From contig NC_079202.1 in NCBI RefSeq assembly GCF_026745355.1, positions 54,354,709 through 54,418,708 on the forward strand: a stretch of 64,000 nt of DNA. Reading direction: 5' to 3'. Positions 24,839-36,240 of this stretch are shown piece by piece. Below the pieces are notes generated by a model. The model worked only from the letters and a program-made list of their open reading frames with translations, was not told where the DNA came from and searched no databases. Every line of letters starts with the position of its first letter. Positions within the stretch are counted from its first letter, which is position 1. Made by a program: the position numbers and the translations under genes. The DNA comes from Beta vulgaris subsp. vulgaris (lineage: Eukaryota; Streptophyta; Magnoliopsida; Caryophyllales; Amaranthaceae).

Positions 24839-25143
24839 TGTAGGAGGATATTCCCTATCCCTTATTAATTACTATTACTATTAGACAGTACAAGAGTAGT
24901 GGCTGCATTTCTTTTCCTCTGATTGTCTGTAGTCTGTAGCTCAGTTTGTCTGTAGTCCTTTATTGTTAGTTTTGTCTTTTATGGGATTCTGTTATCTAGG
25001 GATTACCACAAAGCAGTGGATGTATATATAGGGTTGCCATCCTAAAAAGGAGGGGAGGAGAAATATATCAAAGAGAGCTGCGCCTCTTCTTCCTTCATAT
25101 CTTCTCTGATTGATTCTATTGATCCTAAGCACTAATATCTTCA
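24839..25143 (+). repeat. 3' LTR of copia element
   Basis: 305 bp, same sequence as the 5' LTR by eye, ending TCTTCA before the GACAT target duplication. Confidence 0.97.
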
Positions 25144-25222
25144 GACATAGTGGGGAATTGGGGATGATGATGGAGATAAAAGTATTAGGTTGGGATGGGG
25201 ATGCAAAGGGGAACATTCACCT

Positions 25223-25409
25223 AACCAAATCATCTTGGCATAGTAGTTACTTACTTTGTCTCTTAACCAATCGGTCGGAGATTTGATCCTCAACTTTTGA
25301 AAATGGAAAGAGATTCGTGGCCAACCCTTTACTCTTAAGTGGAGCACCCAGGACAAGGAGATTAGTCACGGCTATCGGCAATGGATATCTTGATTGTTCA
25401 CAAAAAAAA
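25223..25409 (+). mobile_element. tRNA-derived SINE with 13-bp TSD
   Basis: A-box-like CTTGGCATAGTAGTTACTTA and B-box-like GATTTGATCCTC in the head, a unique body, and an A8 tail. GGAACATTCACCT is duplicated exactly (25210-25222 and 25410-25422). It inserted just downstream of the copia element. Confidence 0.8.
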
Positions 25410-26371
25410 GGAACATTCACCTTGTTCCGTCCCATCCCATCAATATATCTAGACAGGTTACCCAATTGTCCAAATTTTAGTAGTTTTTGTTTTATATAGC
25501 ACTAAAAATATATTATTCAACCTCAATTTTCTAGTAGGCCGGAAAAATATGTACCTTATCAATGAGCACTCCAGTCCATAAACAACTCAAACTTTTACTT
25601 ATATTGAACTAATCGACCTCTACCTAAATTTATAAGTTCCTAAAAAGTTGTGTTTGAAAGGTGAAATATAGAGGTGGCAAATGGATCATGCGGGTAAGGT
25701 ACTGATTGAGACATATTCAGGTCACCTTTACGTTTGGGTCAATTTGAGCTTGGGTCTGTCTTGGCCAATGAAATTTCGGGTTCGTACAGGTACGAGTTTG
25801 GTGTCTCGAGTCACAACGGGTTAAGTTAAAACGAGTGGGTGAACTCGGGTACGTGTCGGTTTTCTTTCCGTAGCAAATAAATAAAACGCATATTAACTAC
25901 AGATGATCAACATGGGCCGACCTGAAAATGGGCGAGTCTCGGGCTCGAAATTTCGGCCGACCTAGCTCCATTTTTGAGAAAAAAAAACTGGCCATGGGAA
26001 ATGCAAATATGGAAAAACAGACGAAATTTTCCCTAGCTCGAAAATCAAATGAAAGTCCTCTTGATCGGCCTTAATCAGCGAGTTTTGGTATGGGAATTTC
26101 GGCACAGGCCCGACCTGAAACTTTGGCCTGAAACGGGCCACTTTCTTTGGCCAAATCACGGCATGTCCCATGATCACCTTTAACACTAACCAGTATAAAT
26201 TAAGCCAAGTAACTATAATAGTTTCAGTTTCTTTAAAAAAAAAAGAATTTAAGCTCTTTTACCTAAGTTAATATTTTGGATTGACGTTGTCACACAGTCA
26301 TGTGATATATGGACTTGCTTTGCACTATAATAGTTTCAGTTTGGATCGGGTCAAAAAAGAGGTAGTACTTA

Positions 26372-26510
26372 GGGTCTGTTTAATTCAACTTATTTTGTCT
26401 TATCTTATTTTTTTTTCTGAAATGAGTGAAGATAAGTTGAACATAACATCTTATTTATCTTATCTTATAAGATTTTAAATAAGTTAAAATAAGTTGAACA
26501 GAACAGGACC
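26372..26510. mobile_element. Tourist-like MITE, AACTTATTTT type
   Basis: Left GGGTCTGTTTAATTCAACTT and right AAGTTGAACAGAACAGGACC are inverted matches. The flanks TTA and TTG are a possible diverged 3-bp TSD. Confidence 0.6.
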
Positions 26511-26950
26511 TTGGTTAGGGTTGGGTCAAGATCAGGTTAGGTTGGCGCCTTGGTGGGTTAACGGGTTGAGAACCCTTTAACCCAACCTGACCTGTTAACT
26601 TAAACGGGATGGAAATTACAACCCAACCTTATGATAAACGGGTTAACCTTTAGGTCGACCCGTTTAATGTTTTTTTTGGTGTTTTTTCCAGAAAAAAAAC
26701 ACAACAAAGCAACAATACGCAACAACTTAGCATCAAGCCATTATATAACCACAAACTAGATATTGTTCAAAACTAACCCAATCCAATTATTGTTCAGAAT
26801 CAATACCATTACAACTGCATAATTAATTGTTCAACATTAACTGTAATGAGTTAGGATTTTTTAGTTTTTAACTTTTTATATGGACTAGCCCAATTTTTTT
26901 TAGCTGTAGGTCGAAATTTCCAACCTGACTTATCCATTTAGTTTTAAATC

Positions 26951-27043
26951 GACCCATTTAATTAAACACGTTGAAAATTTCGACCCATTTAATTAAACGG
27001 GTTGAAAATTTCGACCCATTTAATTAAACGGGTTGAAAATTTC
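26951..27043 (+). repeat. 31-bp tandem repeat, three units
   Basis: Three head-to-tail copies of a unit beginning GACCCATTTAATTAAAC and ending GAAAATTTC. The first copy differs by one or two bases; the next two look identical. Confidence 0.85.
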
Positions 27044-27058
27044 GACCCAATTATTAAC

Positions 27059-27170
27059 TTTTTTTTATCCATACGAGCCATGAAGGCGGTACAAAATACA
27101 AAGAAGAGGAGGGGGAATTCGAAGCTGTGACCTATCGTTCACAACACCTCAATCTTAACCACTAGGCCAA
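27059..27170 (-). mobile_element. SINE of the GGCCTAGTGGTTAAGA family, copy 1
   Basis: On the minus strand: A-box TGGCCTAGTGGTTAAGATTG, then a degenerate B-box CTTCGAATTCC, with a T-rich run on the plus strand as the A-tail. The first 40 or so bases match 63572-63684 with one visible difference. Confidence 0.7.
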
Positions 27171-27179
27171 GACTAGTGC

Positions 27180-27715
27180 GGTTTGGATTAGTGCCGAATC
27201 CAATCCGATCTGAATACAATTTGGATTTCAATTTTTCAATCCGAATCCAAACCAATTAGGGTTTGAATCCGATTCAATCCAATCCAAATTTTCATACTCT
27301 AGATTGGATCCGATCCGAAAATCCGATTTTTTAAAACTCTAGTTTTTCGATGAAATGAATTAAGCACAACAACAACCTAGTAAAATTAGAAAATGAAGGA
27401 TGAAGTGCAGATGGTGTTTTAGGGGAAGGGTTGAAGTGCTATGTGTATTGGGCTATGGAGTAGTTTTTTTATAATAAAGAAAATCAGCTAAGCACTTAAT
27501 CTCAATCCAGATACATAATACAAGGCATAATACTATTTGGTTATATTGGATTTTTGGATCCAATTACCTTCAATCCAATCCGATCCGAAAATCTAATTTT
27601 TCAAAAAATCTCAATCCAAATCCAATCCGAACACAGCTCGAATCCGATCCGAATTAGTAATTCGGATTGGATTGGATCGGATTTTATCCGAATAACTTTC
27701 GCCCCTAGCCAAGAC
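27180..27715. repeat. Dispersed repeat rich in AATCCGATCCGAA
   Basis: Variants of AATCCAATCCGATC and CGGATTGGATTGGATC occur at both ends in opposite sense, so the block can fold back. No gene is seen. Confidence 0.5.
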
Positions 27716-27798
27716 ATCTTTGGTACCCAATCATTATTAATAGGCTAGGTTCGGACTGAGTTGGTGGATTGAGTAATATTTTACCCGCTCTAGCCTTA

Positions 27799-28114
27799 GG
27801 CTATGTTCAGTTCACCTTATTTTTGCTTATTTCAGATTTAATCAGATCAGATCAGATCAGAAAAAATAAGTTCAGATCAGATCAGTTCAGATTATGCTTA
27901 TATTTAAAAATCATTATATCTTTTATTACATATTAGTAAAAATATAATAATTGAATATTAATAAAGTACTCAGTGAGACAAATCAAACAAGACCCCACAT
28001 GACTATATTTTTTCTTATACATTGAGAAATATCTAAAAGATAAGATCTTGTAATCAGAAAAAATAAGTTCAGATCAGATCAGATAAATTCAGATCAGAAA
28101 ATTTCAGGTGAACT
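27799..28114 (+). mobile_element. Tourist-like MITE, GATCAG-rich family, copy 1 (right end clipped)
   Basis: Starts GGCTATGTTCAGTTCACCTT after TTA and shares its whole interior with 57495-57876, including GACCCCACATGACTATATTT and tandem GATCA units. The right terminus stops at GGTGAACT, without the last bases seen in copy 2. Confidence 0.7.
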
Positions 28115-28264
28115 AAGTAGCACAAATATTGAAAAGAGGAAATCGGACATTAAGGCTCTTTCGAAATATTCTAACTTTTATACCCAGAACTCAAAAACCC
28201 TTCCTTTTTTTGCCCCTAAAAAACCTGCTTTCTTCTTCCGCCATTGTTTCTTTGAGAATCGTCA

Positions 28265-31200
28265 ATGGCGGAAGAAGAAGAAGTAAGAATGGAAGTAGAA
28301 GCTGTTGAAGCCGTTTATGGCGATGATTGTATCGTCCTCAACAGATTTCCTCCTCATCTTCATCTCCACATCAAACCTCGAACAGCCGACGTCCATTTTC
28401 AACAGGTACCTCTCTTTCTCTCTCTTCTTTTCTCTTAGTATAATTCCATTCAATTTTTTTTAATGTCGAATTGTTTTTGCTAATTCCTGAAAATATTATT
28501 TCTTAACTCTACTTTTAAGTTGTGAGCTTGCTATGATCGTGATTGTCCAATAATTAGAACATTGACTAGAGAAGTAAAAGTTTAGTATTACTCCTAATAA
28601 AGTATAAAAATAAACATATTATGTGTTTTTTTTTTTCATTACAAAAAAACTTTGATTGGAGCTTTTGCTTTCAAATCCATGAAAACGAATATGACATATT
28701 GGTGAAGGGAGTAAAAATAAAATTGAAGCTGAATAAGGTAAAGGATAGTGAAACTCTATTTTACGAATTTACATATTCTCTAGAATTGGCTATGTTACTC
28801 GGACTTAGTTACTTGTGTCAAACACGGGTAAGTGTCCAAGTGTCTGATTTGGCTAATTTTATGAACACTTTCCATGGATTTGGCTCAGAATTAAGTGTTG
28901 AAATGTCCACACCACACCGAAGTTTTGAGTATCTGACATAGGTACTTAGAGGTTTAATAAAGAGTCCGAGTATATAGATAACTGGAACTTTTCAGGGTAG
29001 ACCTTCATGATGTTTCTATGTTGGGGATAGTTGATGAGCTAGCATAAATAATTTCCAAGGTTTGTGTTGAGTGGATAGTTACCTGAGTGCTTGGTGATCA
29101 GTGAATAGAATGAACTCTCTTTGCACTAGATAGTGCTCCCACTGTCGCAATGCCCTAAACACTATATAGAACTCCTGATCATATGTACTCCACTTCTGCC
29201 TAGCTTCACTCAATTTTTCACTGAAATAGGCCACATGTCGCTTCTCTTGAGACAAAACTGCTTCAATACCGACCCTATTGGCATCACATTCAACTTGAAA
29301 CACCTTGTCAAAATCAGGGAGTGCTAGAACCGGGGCACTACAAAGTTTGGCTTTAATCAAGGAAAAACTCCTCTCATCTCCCCACTGGAACTTCCCTTTC
29401 TATAAACATTCTGTGATCGGTGCGGTTATGGTACTGAAATCCCGGATAAATCTCCTATAGAAAGTTGCTAGGCCATGAAAGCTACGAACTTCAGTCACTG
29501 ATGTAGGTGTAGGCCAATCCCGGATTGCGCTCACCTTCTCCTCATCCACCTGAATCCCCTCGGCACCAACAACAAAACCTAAGAAAAGTAATTTGCTGGT
29601 ACAAAACGTGCGTACAGCTTATTCTCCTATAAAACCTGCAGCACCTAAGCCACATGCTCCAGGTGATCTTTCTTTTCCTCGCTGTAAATCAGAATATCAT
29701 CAAAATAAACAACAACAAAAGAACCAGTAAAAGGACGAAGAACTTGGTTCATCAAGCGCATGAAAGTACTAGGTGCGTTCGATAAACCAAAAGGCATGAC
29801 CAGCCACTCATACAACCCCTTCTTGCTCTTGAAAGCTGTCTTCCACTCATCTCCAGGTCGAATACGAATCTGGTGATACCCATTTCGCAGATCTATCTTC
29901 GAAAATACCTTTGATCCTGACAATTCATCAAGCATATCTTCCAATCGAGGGATAGGGAAGCGATACTTGATAGTGATCTTATTGATGGCCCTGCTGTCAA
30001 TACACATCCGCCACTGATTTCCTTTCTTGGGGATTAAAAAAACAGGAACTGCACATGGACTCATACTCTCCCGAATGAACCCTTTTTGCAACAAATCCTT
30101 AATCTGCTCTCTCAAAATCTCATTTTCCTTGGGACTCATACGATAGTGGGGAAGGTTTGGTAGGCTGCAACCAGGAATTAGATCAATGTGATGTTGTATG
30201 TCACGCATGGGTGGTAGTTCTTTCGGTAACTCATCAGCAATCAACTCCTTAAAACCCTCTAAGATCTCCAAAACTTCAGCAAGAATGGGGTTCTCTTCTT
30301 TTACAGCACTTAACAACCCTTTAACTGCTATTCAGTCTCTTTCACAGCCTCATCAAGTTCCTTATCATTATAAGTCATTACTAAGAAACTGGTTTTCTTC
30401 CCCCTGCCTTATCATCAAAATTCAAAACAGGGGCCATGGCAATTTTATGGGATTCCCAAGTAAACATCATCATATTATCCCTCCCCCGATAAGTAATATC
30501 ATTATCAAATTGCCAAGGCCTACCAAGTAAAATATGGCACACATCCATATCAAGCACATCACACATTACCTCGTCTTTGTAGTGTTTCCCTATGGAGATG
30601 GGAACTCTGCAAGTCATCGTCACTTGAACTTGAGACCCCTTGCTGACCCAACCCAGGGCGTAGGGTTTCTCATGTGGTGTTGTGGGCAGCTTCAAATACT
30701 CCACTAGCTTCTGGGACACCAAATTCTCCGTACTACCATTATCCACAATCAAGTTATAGACCTTGTTCTTCTAGAACAATGAGTTTTAAACAGGTTCTTG
30801 CGCTGACCCTCCTCTTTATAAGCTAACAGGACCCTTTGCAGCACAAAGTTAACTCGATCCTCAGACTCCTCCTCAGCAAACTCCGCATCTGCATACTCAT
30901 CATTTTCTCCTTCAAACTCCCCTCCATCTGCTTCTCCTTCTAAGACAGAGTGACTCTCTGAGTTGGACAGACATTGGACCTATGACCCTTTCCATTACAA
31001 CGATAGCAAGTATCTCTACTAGGTTTCACATACATATTATTTTGCTTCTGGACAGGGGCCCTTCCTTGTGTTGCACTAATAGGACCGACTTTTGGTGCAG
31101 ACCCAAACTCCTTAGTTAGTGCACTTTTCTCCCTCTCACTGTTAAATTCAAAGTTACTCTGGGGTGAGTATCTTTTGAATGAAGAGAAATTTCTAGGGGT

Positions 31201-34200
31201 TTCTCTATTTGCTTCGCCTTTAACGCCAAACTAGATGCTTCAGCCACAGTCCACACAGTTTGTAACCCCATCTTCTCTTGCAGGGAAGTCTTTAACCCAC
31301 TAACATAGCGAGCCACCTTATGACTTTCAGATTCCCCTAAATCATTGCGCGCAGGAACTCCGCCGTATATTCTGTCACACTCCTTTTTCCTTGAACACAT
31401 TCGATATAGGAATATCTGCTTTTACTCTATAATCATGTTTAAAAGAATTGTTACCTTCCTCGCTACGTTCCTCTTCAAAAACTTCTTCTTCCTCAGAACT
31501 CGAACTATCTGCCACGACAGGTCGTTTGCCTCTCCCCCGTGGAGTTCGATTTTGTTCTCCCCTCCTGTCTCCTCCTCGATTGGTATTGTTCCGCATGTTA
31601 GTCATCTGCATAGTCAACGCAGTCATCTGTTCGGTCAGTGCAGTAAGGGCCGTGGTAAATGCCGCGGTAACCCCTTCAAGTTCTGCCCTGGTCACTGGTT
31701 CTCCCATGGTCTTCAAGCTACGAAAAGAGACAGGAGAAGGCCTGCTCTGATACCACTTGACGCAGTCGGAAAGTATGGAGAAAAACAAACGCTAATCTCG
31801 ATCACGAACAGACAGATTTACAAGCGATAAATCTGTAAAACTCCGGAATCCACCAGAAAAGAGTATGAACTCTGTGATATTATTAAAAGTAAAAAACTGC
31901 CTCCAAACAATGACCTAATAATGTTTAAATACGTAAAACAAAACCCTAATACGTAATTAAGGAAATAATAAAATTCAGAAATAATTAAAAGGTTGATTTA
32001 GGGCCTTAAACGAACTCGGATGGCTTTAAAAGCCTATACGTCACGGTGTAGCGGTGAGTTTGACTCGTTGCCCCGTTCTGCTTCCGAAAGGGTATCACAA
32101 TAGGCAATCGGACTCCGTCGGCCCGATTAGTGGAAATCATTTCAGGCTTTTTGTCGCGCTTCCTTATCAAACTTACCGCCAACCTTCCTACGTCAATCTG
32201 GTTTATCATCGCATCCATGTTGATGTTTTGTGGAGCCCATGTATTGATTTCACCTTTCCCTGAAAGATATTTGTGCTTTCTAATGGAAACTGCCATACCT
32301 ATTCAACCTTTTGTGGACAACAACGTTCATATAGGTGGTTCTATACATGTACATATTGAAGTGCAAGATCTTTGTCTTTGTTGTCTTTCCTTGTAGCAAC
32401 TTCATGTGGCAAGGGTAAAAGAAAGAGAAGGTTAGATAATCTTAATTTCTTACAGTGATCGAGTTGTGACCTAAGATATCCATTGCTGCTCCTTTCCAGT
32501 AACTTTGCTTGTCTTGACTAAGGAAGCACAAATATAACAAAGTTTTGTTTTCTCACCTTTTCTGTAGTTTGTGGAAGCAACCATTGAGTTACGGGCTGGT
32601 CCACAGGTAATGTTATCTAACTCTGCGTATAAATAGTCACCTCTCTTGTTTTGGTGTGTTAAGCTGATGGCACAATCTGACATGTCACCTCGATGATGTT
32701 GCCGGTTCTACGACCTGAATCATGCAGATGTTCCTGCTATAGATTTGAAAACATCTTTTATATTTTACTTGCTTTTTTCTAATATTCACTTTCAACTTGT
32801 GGCAGTATCCCAGTGATCCACCTTATGTTGGTATTATAGGTTCTAAAGGGCTTGATGAGAAAAGGCTAAAACATCTGAGTAATGGTTTACATGATATGGC
32901 TCATGAACTGGCATCTTGTTTGATGCTTGTGGCGCTTTGTGAGGTAAGCTCTTTCAAATTTCACTGGAAAGTGTGCTGCACGAAATTAAAACTTACCCCC
33001 TTCTTAAAATGACCGGAACAACTTCTCATGGCGTTTTGAAATCCCAGTAATAGAGTTGTTTTCTTGAATCTCAAAATAGAATTACTGAATTAGTATGAGG
33101 GTTAATTTGACTTTAAGTACTTGATGACTAATATACAAAGGAATGTGAAGCCTTTTTGTCCTTGATGGGATTGTGAAAGTTTATTAGGAGCTGGAGAGAG
33201 TATTGGTTTGTGTTGCTGTATCAGCCTAGGTTTGGTTGGTTAGGAAATGCTTTCTATGGAAACTGATTTTTCTTGAAATAACATATTCCAAGGAAAACAC
33301 TTTTTTAGATTAGTTATCCTCTGTTTGCGTTTTTTTACAAGAGAAGAGAGAAATGAAAAGGAAAAATAAAGCAGGGAGGATCAATTGGAGAGGAGAAAAT
33401 GAAGATGAGAAAAAGGGAGGCAAATATGACATTCCTTTATTGAGAAAGCAAAATGTGCTTTACTCTAAGGAGGACTATTTTCCATGAGCAAAGGAAAATG
33501 GGAAACCGATTTTCCAGGAAAATGATCTCGTCCCACCCAAATACTCTCTTAATGTTTTATGTTTGTGAGCTAGTTATCTTGCTCTTACTTGTGGCCTATA
33601 TGCCATATTTGTAGCTCTACTAGGTGCCCTTTTATTCATACATGTTATGTGAGTCTTTTATTTTTCACTTGGCTTTTATTGAGATTCTTTAACCTGTCAC
33701 CTTAACTGTGTTTTTTTTTTCCTTCAAGATTTTCTATTGATAACTACTTTTTTGATGGAAGCTTTGGTCTGTGCAGTTGAATTTGTGCTGTATCTATATC
33801 TATATCCTCTGTTTTTGCAACAGGAAGCAGTGGAAAGACTTACTAGCATGAACCACCCTGAAGGTGATTGTCCACTGTGTTTGTATCCTTTGGTACCAGA
33901 AGATAGGCACAGTGAATCCGAGCCATTTATGAAGTTGATGTCTTGTTTTCATTGCTTTCACTGGTAAAGTCTGAATCCTTATCCCTCTAATATGTGTTAA
34001 TGAAGATTGCATCTTTCTCTCAAATTGTTGTCTTAATTTTGCCTTTGATTGTTGTAGTGAGTGCATTGTGAGATGGTTGAAATGGATCTTGAAAGAGAAT
34101 GAAGCCTGTTGCAGAATCTCAAGTAGTCTGTCATCTATCATCAATGAAGAAAAGGAACTAATTTCAGGCAAGATATGTTATCAGTATGGTTAATTTCTGA

Positions 34201-36240
34201 CTAACAGTTGCTTGTAGCTGTGGAAAAGCATATGCATGTTGTATGTAACTAGGTATGCTAGGTTGGCAAACCCCTTTTTGTCTATATGTGCCATGATAAA
34301 TGGCTTAATTGTGAAACCAACAGAGTCTCTTATTCAGAGTGAGTAAAGTGTAATATGCATTATATAGAGGATGATATGTCTTGTTTCATCTAAGCTACAA
34401 CTATGTTAAGTCAAACTGAAAAATCAGCAGTGCTTTGATCTTACTGAAGCCCCTCTCCCCACCCAGCAAAGGCTGCAAAGCTAAGAAGATAGCATAAACC
34501 AAAGGCCATAAAATGTTTGAAGACCTCTAATTTTAAGATCATTTACTGCGAGATGCAAAGAACTTGAGTTGTGGAGATTCCTGTAATAGTGTAATCTACT
34601 TTCACTCGAGGCAAGGCAGTCCATGCATCTGTATCATCACTTAATGATGGCATCATTATCTGTTCGATACTGTTGGAAGGGTGGAGAAAATGCCTTCTAT
34701 ATCAACATAGAAGTGAGTTATTCCTTTTGTGATTTTATGAACTTTTGTGCCAATGTATTCGATGTGGAAAAGCCATTGTCCCTCTTAGTCTTGTTTGAAG
34801 CTAGCTATGCTGGATTATTATGAAAATTCCTTAGACTGTTGTATCTTTGGGCTTGCTAATGGAGGCTGGAATTCCAGCTCTACTTGGATAAGAGGTGACT
34901 GCGTTTTAGTAACACTTGTTAAAATTGACTCATTTCTCAAACTCGAGCTGGACCCATCTGAAAATTATATAGAAACAAACTAGATTTTAACCTATAACCT
35001 GAGTAAACCAACTAAAAAGTAAAAACAACTAAAAAGTATACCTGACCTGGAAGTCAACCACACGTCCACACCTGAAGTCTGAACTGACCTGTAGACAGTC
35101 TTAATTGCTCTATTGTTCTCAGTGGTGCTTCAGTGCTTTTGGCTTTGTCCACTTATCCTTCTAACTAATTGTATTGTTCACCAGATTTACGCCAAATGAT
35201 GGGAGATAATACAGGAAACTGTCCTGTCTGTCGCAAAGTCTTTCTGGCCAAAGACATTGAACATGTGCTCAACTTGGCTGGTTCTCATGAACCGGATTCG
35301 GTATGTAATTGAAGATTGCTTTTACCAAGATTTTGTTTCCATGATAAGCAAACTTTGGGGAAAAACACTATCGCCCTAGTTAGTGACTATGCTAAATCCA
35401 AAGATTTAAACATTTATCTAGAAAGACATGCGACTGGTAAACTAGTGGCAGAAGTGGAAATACTCCATGTCCAGATATACAAGTTTATTACTTAATAGTT
35501 AATAAAGCATTACATAAAGAAATAGGCTAAGTGGAGAACTTGTTCTTCACTGAACAGAGAGGAGGAATCGGTCTCTGTGCGTGCGTGTGCGTGCGCGCGC
35601 GTGTGTGTGTACCTAGTACATTTACCAAAATGGTCCTTTCTCACATGTTCAATGGAGAATACTTCTCCCAACAGCTCGACTCTGGATCGAAGCTGCTACT
35701 AGTACTAAACACTGGCACTTCTACATTTCTGATTTTGTCTTTGAGCATATCGATACACAATCATCTATTTTTTATTGAAATATTTTGTCCTTGTGTGTAT
35801 ATCAGGATGTTTATGATAAGGAACTTGTGGAAAAAGTCCTCCAATGTGACCTGGAGACTAGTAGAAGACGGAAGTTTGAGGCGATCTTGGAGCTTCAACA
35901 ACAGCATGGTGGCTTGATCGAACCTCCGAAAGGCAATGTATTATTTTCGCGCCTTTCTCTCCAAGACTTGGTCAGGGAGGATGCCGATGCAATGAATGAT
36001 GGAACTAGTGAGCAACAGCAAACCAATCATATAGGCAGAGAAGAACCGGAGTCCAGTAGCTCTTCAAATCGCACCCGTGGAAGGAGAAGGCAACATCAAA
36101 GAGGTCACACTGTCGTGGTGGAACCTGCATCTCGTGGTCCCCAAACTAGGTCTAGTGCTGGGCAGCACGGACATTCTGGCATGAGAAAACATGGTAGATA
36201 TTATTCTAGAGTGCAAGCCAAGCCGCGTCCCAAGGAATAA
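28265..36240 (+). CDS. RWD-RING E3 ubiquitin ligase, RNF25-like, complete gene
   Basis: Predicted E3 ligase of the RNF25/AO7 type: an N-terminal RWD fold for protein or E2 contacts and a RING that recruits E2. Seven exons: 28265-28405, 32568-32606, 32806-32943, 33824-33963, 34058-34167, 35185-35300 and 35806-36240, giving 372 aa in continuous phase. RWD covers about residues 1-106 ([36 protein letters not shown]). The RING has C122-x2-C125, C147-x-H149, H152, C155 and C202PVC205, with a roughly 46-residue insertion before the last pair, as in animal RNF25. The C-terminus is polar and basic ([12 protein letters not shown]). Intron 1 is 4.2 kb and contains an antisense gypsy fragment. The intron between exons 5 and 6 appears to be GC-AG. 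The start ATG opens the acidic MAEEEEV typical of plant homologues. Confidence 0.93.
28791..28976. repeat. MITE-like repeat with TATGTTACTCGGACT ends, in RNF25-like intron 1
   Basis: TATGTTACTCGGACTTAG at the left and AGAGTCCGAGTATA at the right are imperfect inverted repeats. The interior has the GTGTCCAAGTGTC motif. It gives a spurious 106-codon frame together with flanking DNA. Confidence 0.45.
29079..29360 (-). pseudogene. Gypsy RNase H fragment
   Basis: Contains [35 protein letters not shown] and LFTDHQAL, the standard gypsy RNase H order, and ends abruptly where a gypsy pol would continue. Joined to the upstream RT only through frameshifts. Confidence 0.88.
29645..30316 (-). pseudogene. 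Gypsy reverse transcriptase fragment
   Basis: 223 codons with RT signatures in order: a stretch ending [69 protein letters not shown] and the catalytic YFDDILIYS. Flanking frames are disrupted on both sides, so this is a remnant of a polyprotein, not a separate gene. Confidence 0.9.
30381..30752 (-). pseudogene. Gypsy aspartic protease fragment
   Basis: 123 codons with [12 protein letters not shown] (active site D-N-G-S rather than the usual D-S/T-G), then [14 protein letters not shown], typical of gypsy protease ends. Confidence 0.85.
31116..31788 (-). pseudogene. Gypsy gag fragments with internal deletion
   Basis: Two overlapping frames. 31788-31375 holds the gag N-terminus ([20 protein letters not shown] and an acidic serine stretch); 31400-31116 holds the capsid C-terminal part ([20 protein letters not shown]). 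The zinc knuckle [14 protein letters not shown] follows near 31010-30960. The long capsid middle is missing. Confidence 0.8.
31744..31755 (-). promoter_or_regulatory. PBS of the gypsy remnant
   Basis: Minus strand TGGTATCAGAGC, two bases inside the LTR end. It is the same initiator tRNA-Met primer site as in the copia element, and it fixes the orientation. Confidence 0.8.
35576..35611 (+). repeat. GT/GC dinucleotide microsatellite in RNF25-like intron 6
   Basis: Alternating GTGCGTGTGCGTGCGCGCGC continuing as GTGTGTGT, about 36 bases of purine-pyrimidine alternation, potentially Z-forming and length-variable. Confidence 0.85.

Larger units (their letters stand above)
19988..25143 (+). mobile_element. 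Complete Ty1/copia LTR retrotransposon, young
   Basis: 5156 bp from TG to CA, with 305-bp LTRs that are identical in a base-by-base reading by eye, a PBS directly after the 5' LTR, a polypurine tract directly before the 3' LTR, one uninterrupted gag-pol frame and a 5-bp TSD GACAT (19983-19987 and 25144-25148). All parts for autonomous transposition appear present. Identical LTRs imply a recent insertion; activity itself cannot be read from sequence. Confidence 0.97.
29083..32219 (-). mobile_element. Broken Ty3/gypsy retrotransposon, antisense in the RNF25-like intron
   Basis: On the minus strand: LTR-like sequence beyond 31758, the PBS, gag (from about 31788), a CCHC knuckle, protease ([10 protein letters not shown], 30752-30381), reverse transcriptase (30316-29645) and RNase H (29360-29083), where homology stops. 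Several frameshifts and stops separate the frames. Gag appears internally deleted: the N-terminal part runs almost directly into a [16 protein letters not shown] segment. The 3' end and second LTR are missing, and the outer LTR limit at about 32219 is a guess. The RT resembles plant chromovirus-type gypsy elements, by memory only. It is dead. Confidence 0.85.

Noticed and set aside
28621..28941. 106-codon frame as an extra exon of the RNF25-like gene
   Set aside because: It overlaps a MITE-like repeat with inverted ends and does not fit between the RWD exons, which join in frame without it.
34623..34983. Frames in intron 5 of the RNF25-like gene as coding
   Set aside because: They break RING continuity and have no similarity to the family; exons 5 and 6 join without them.
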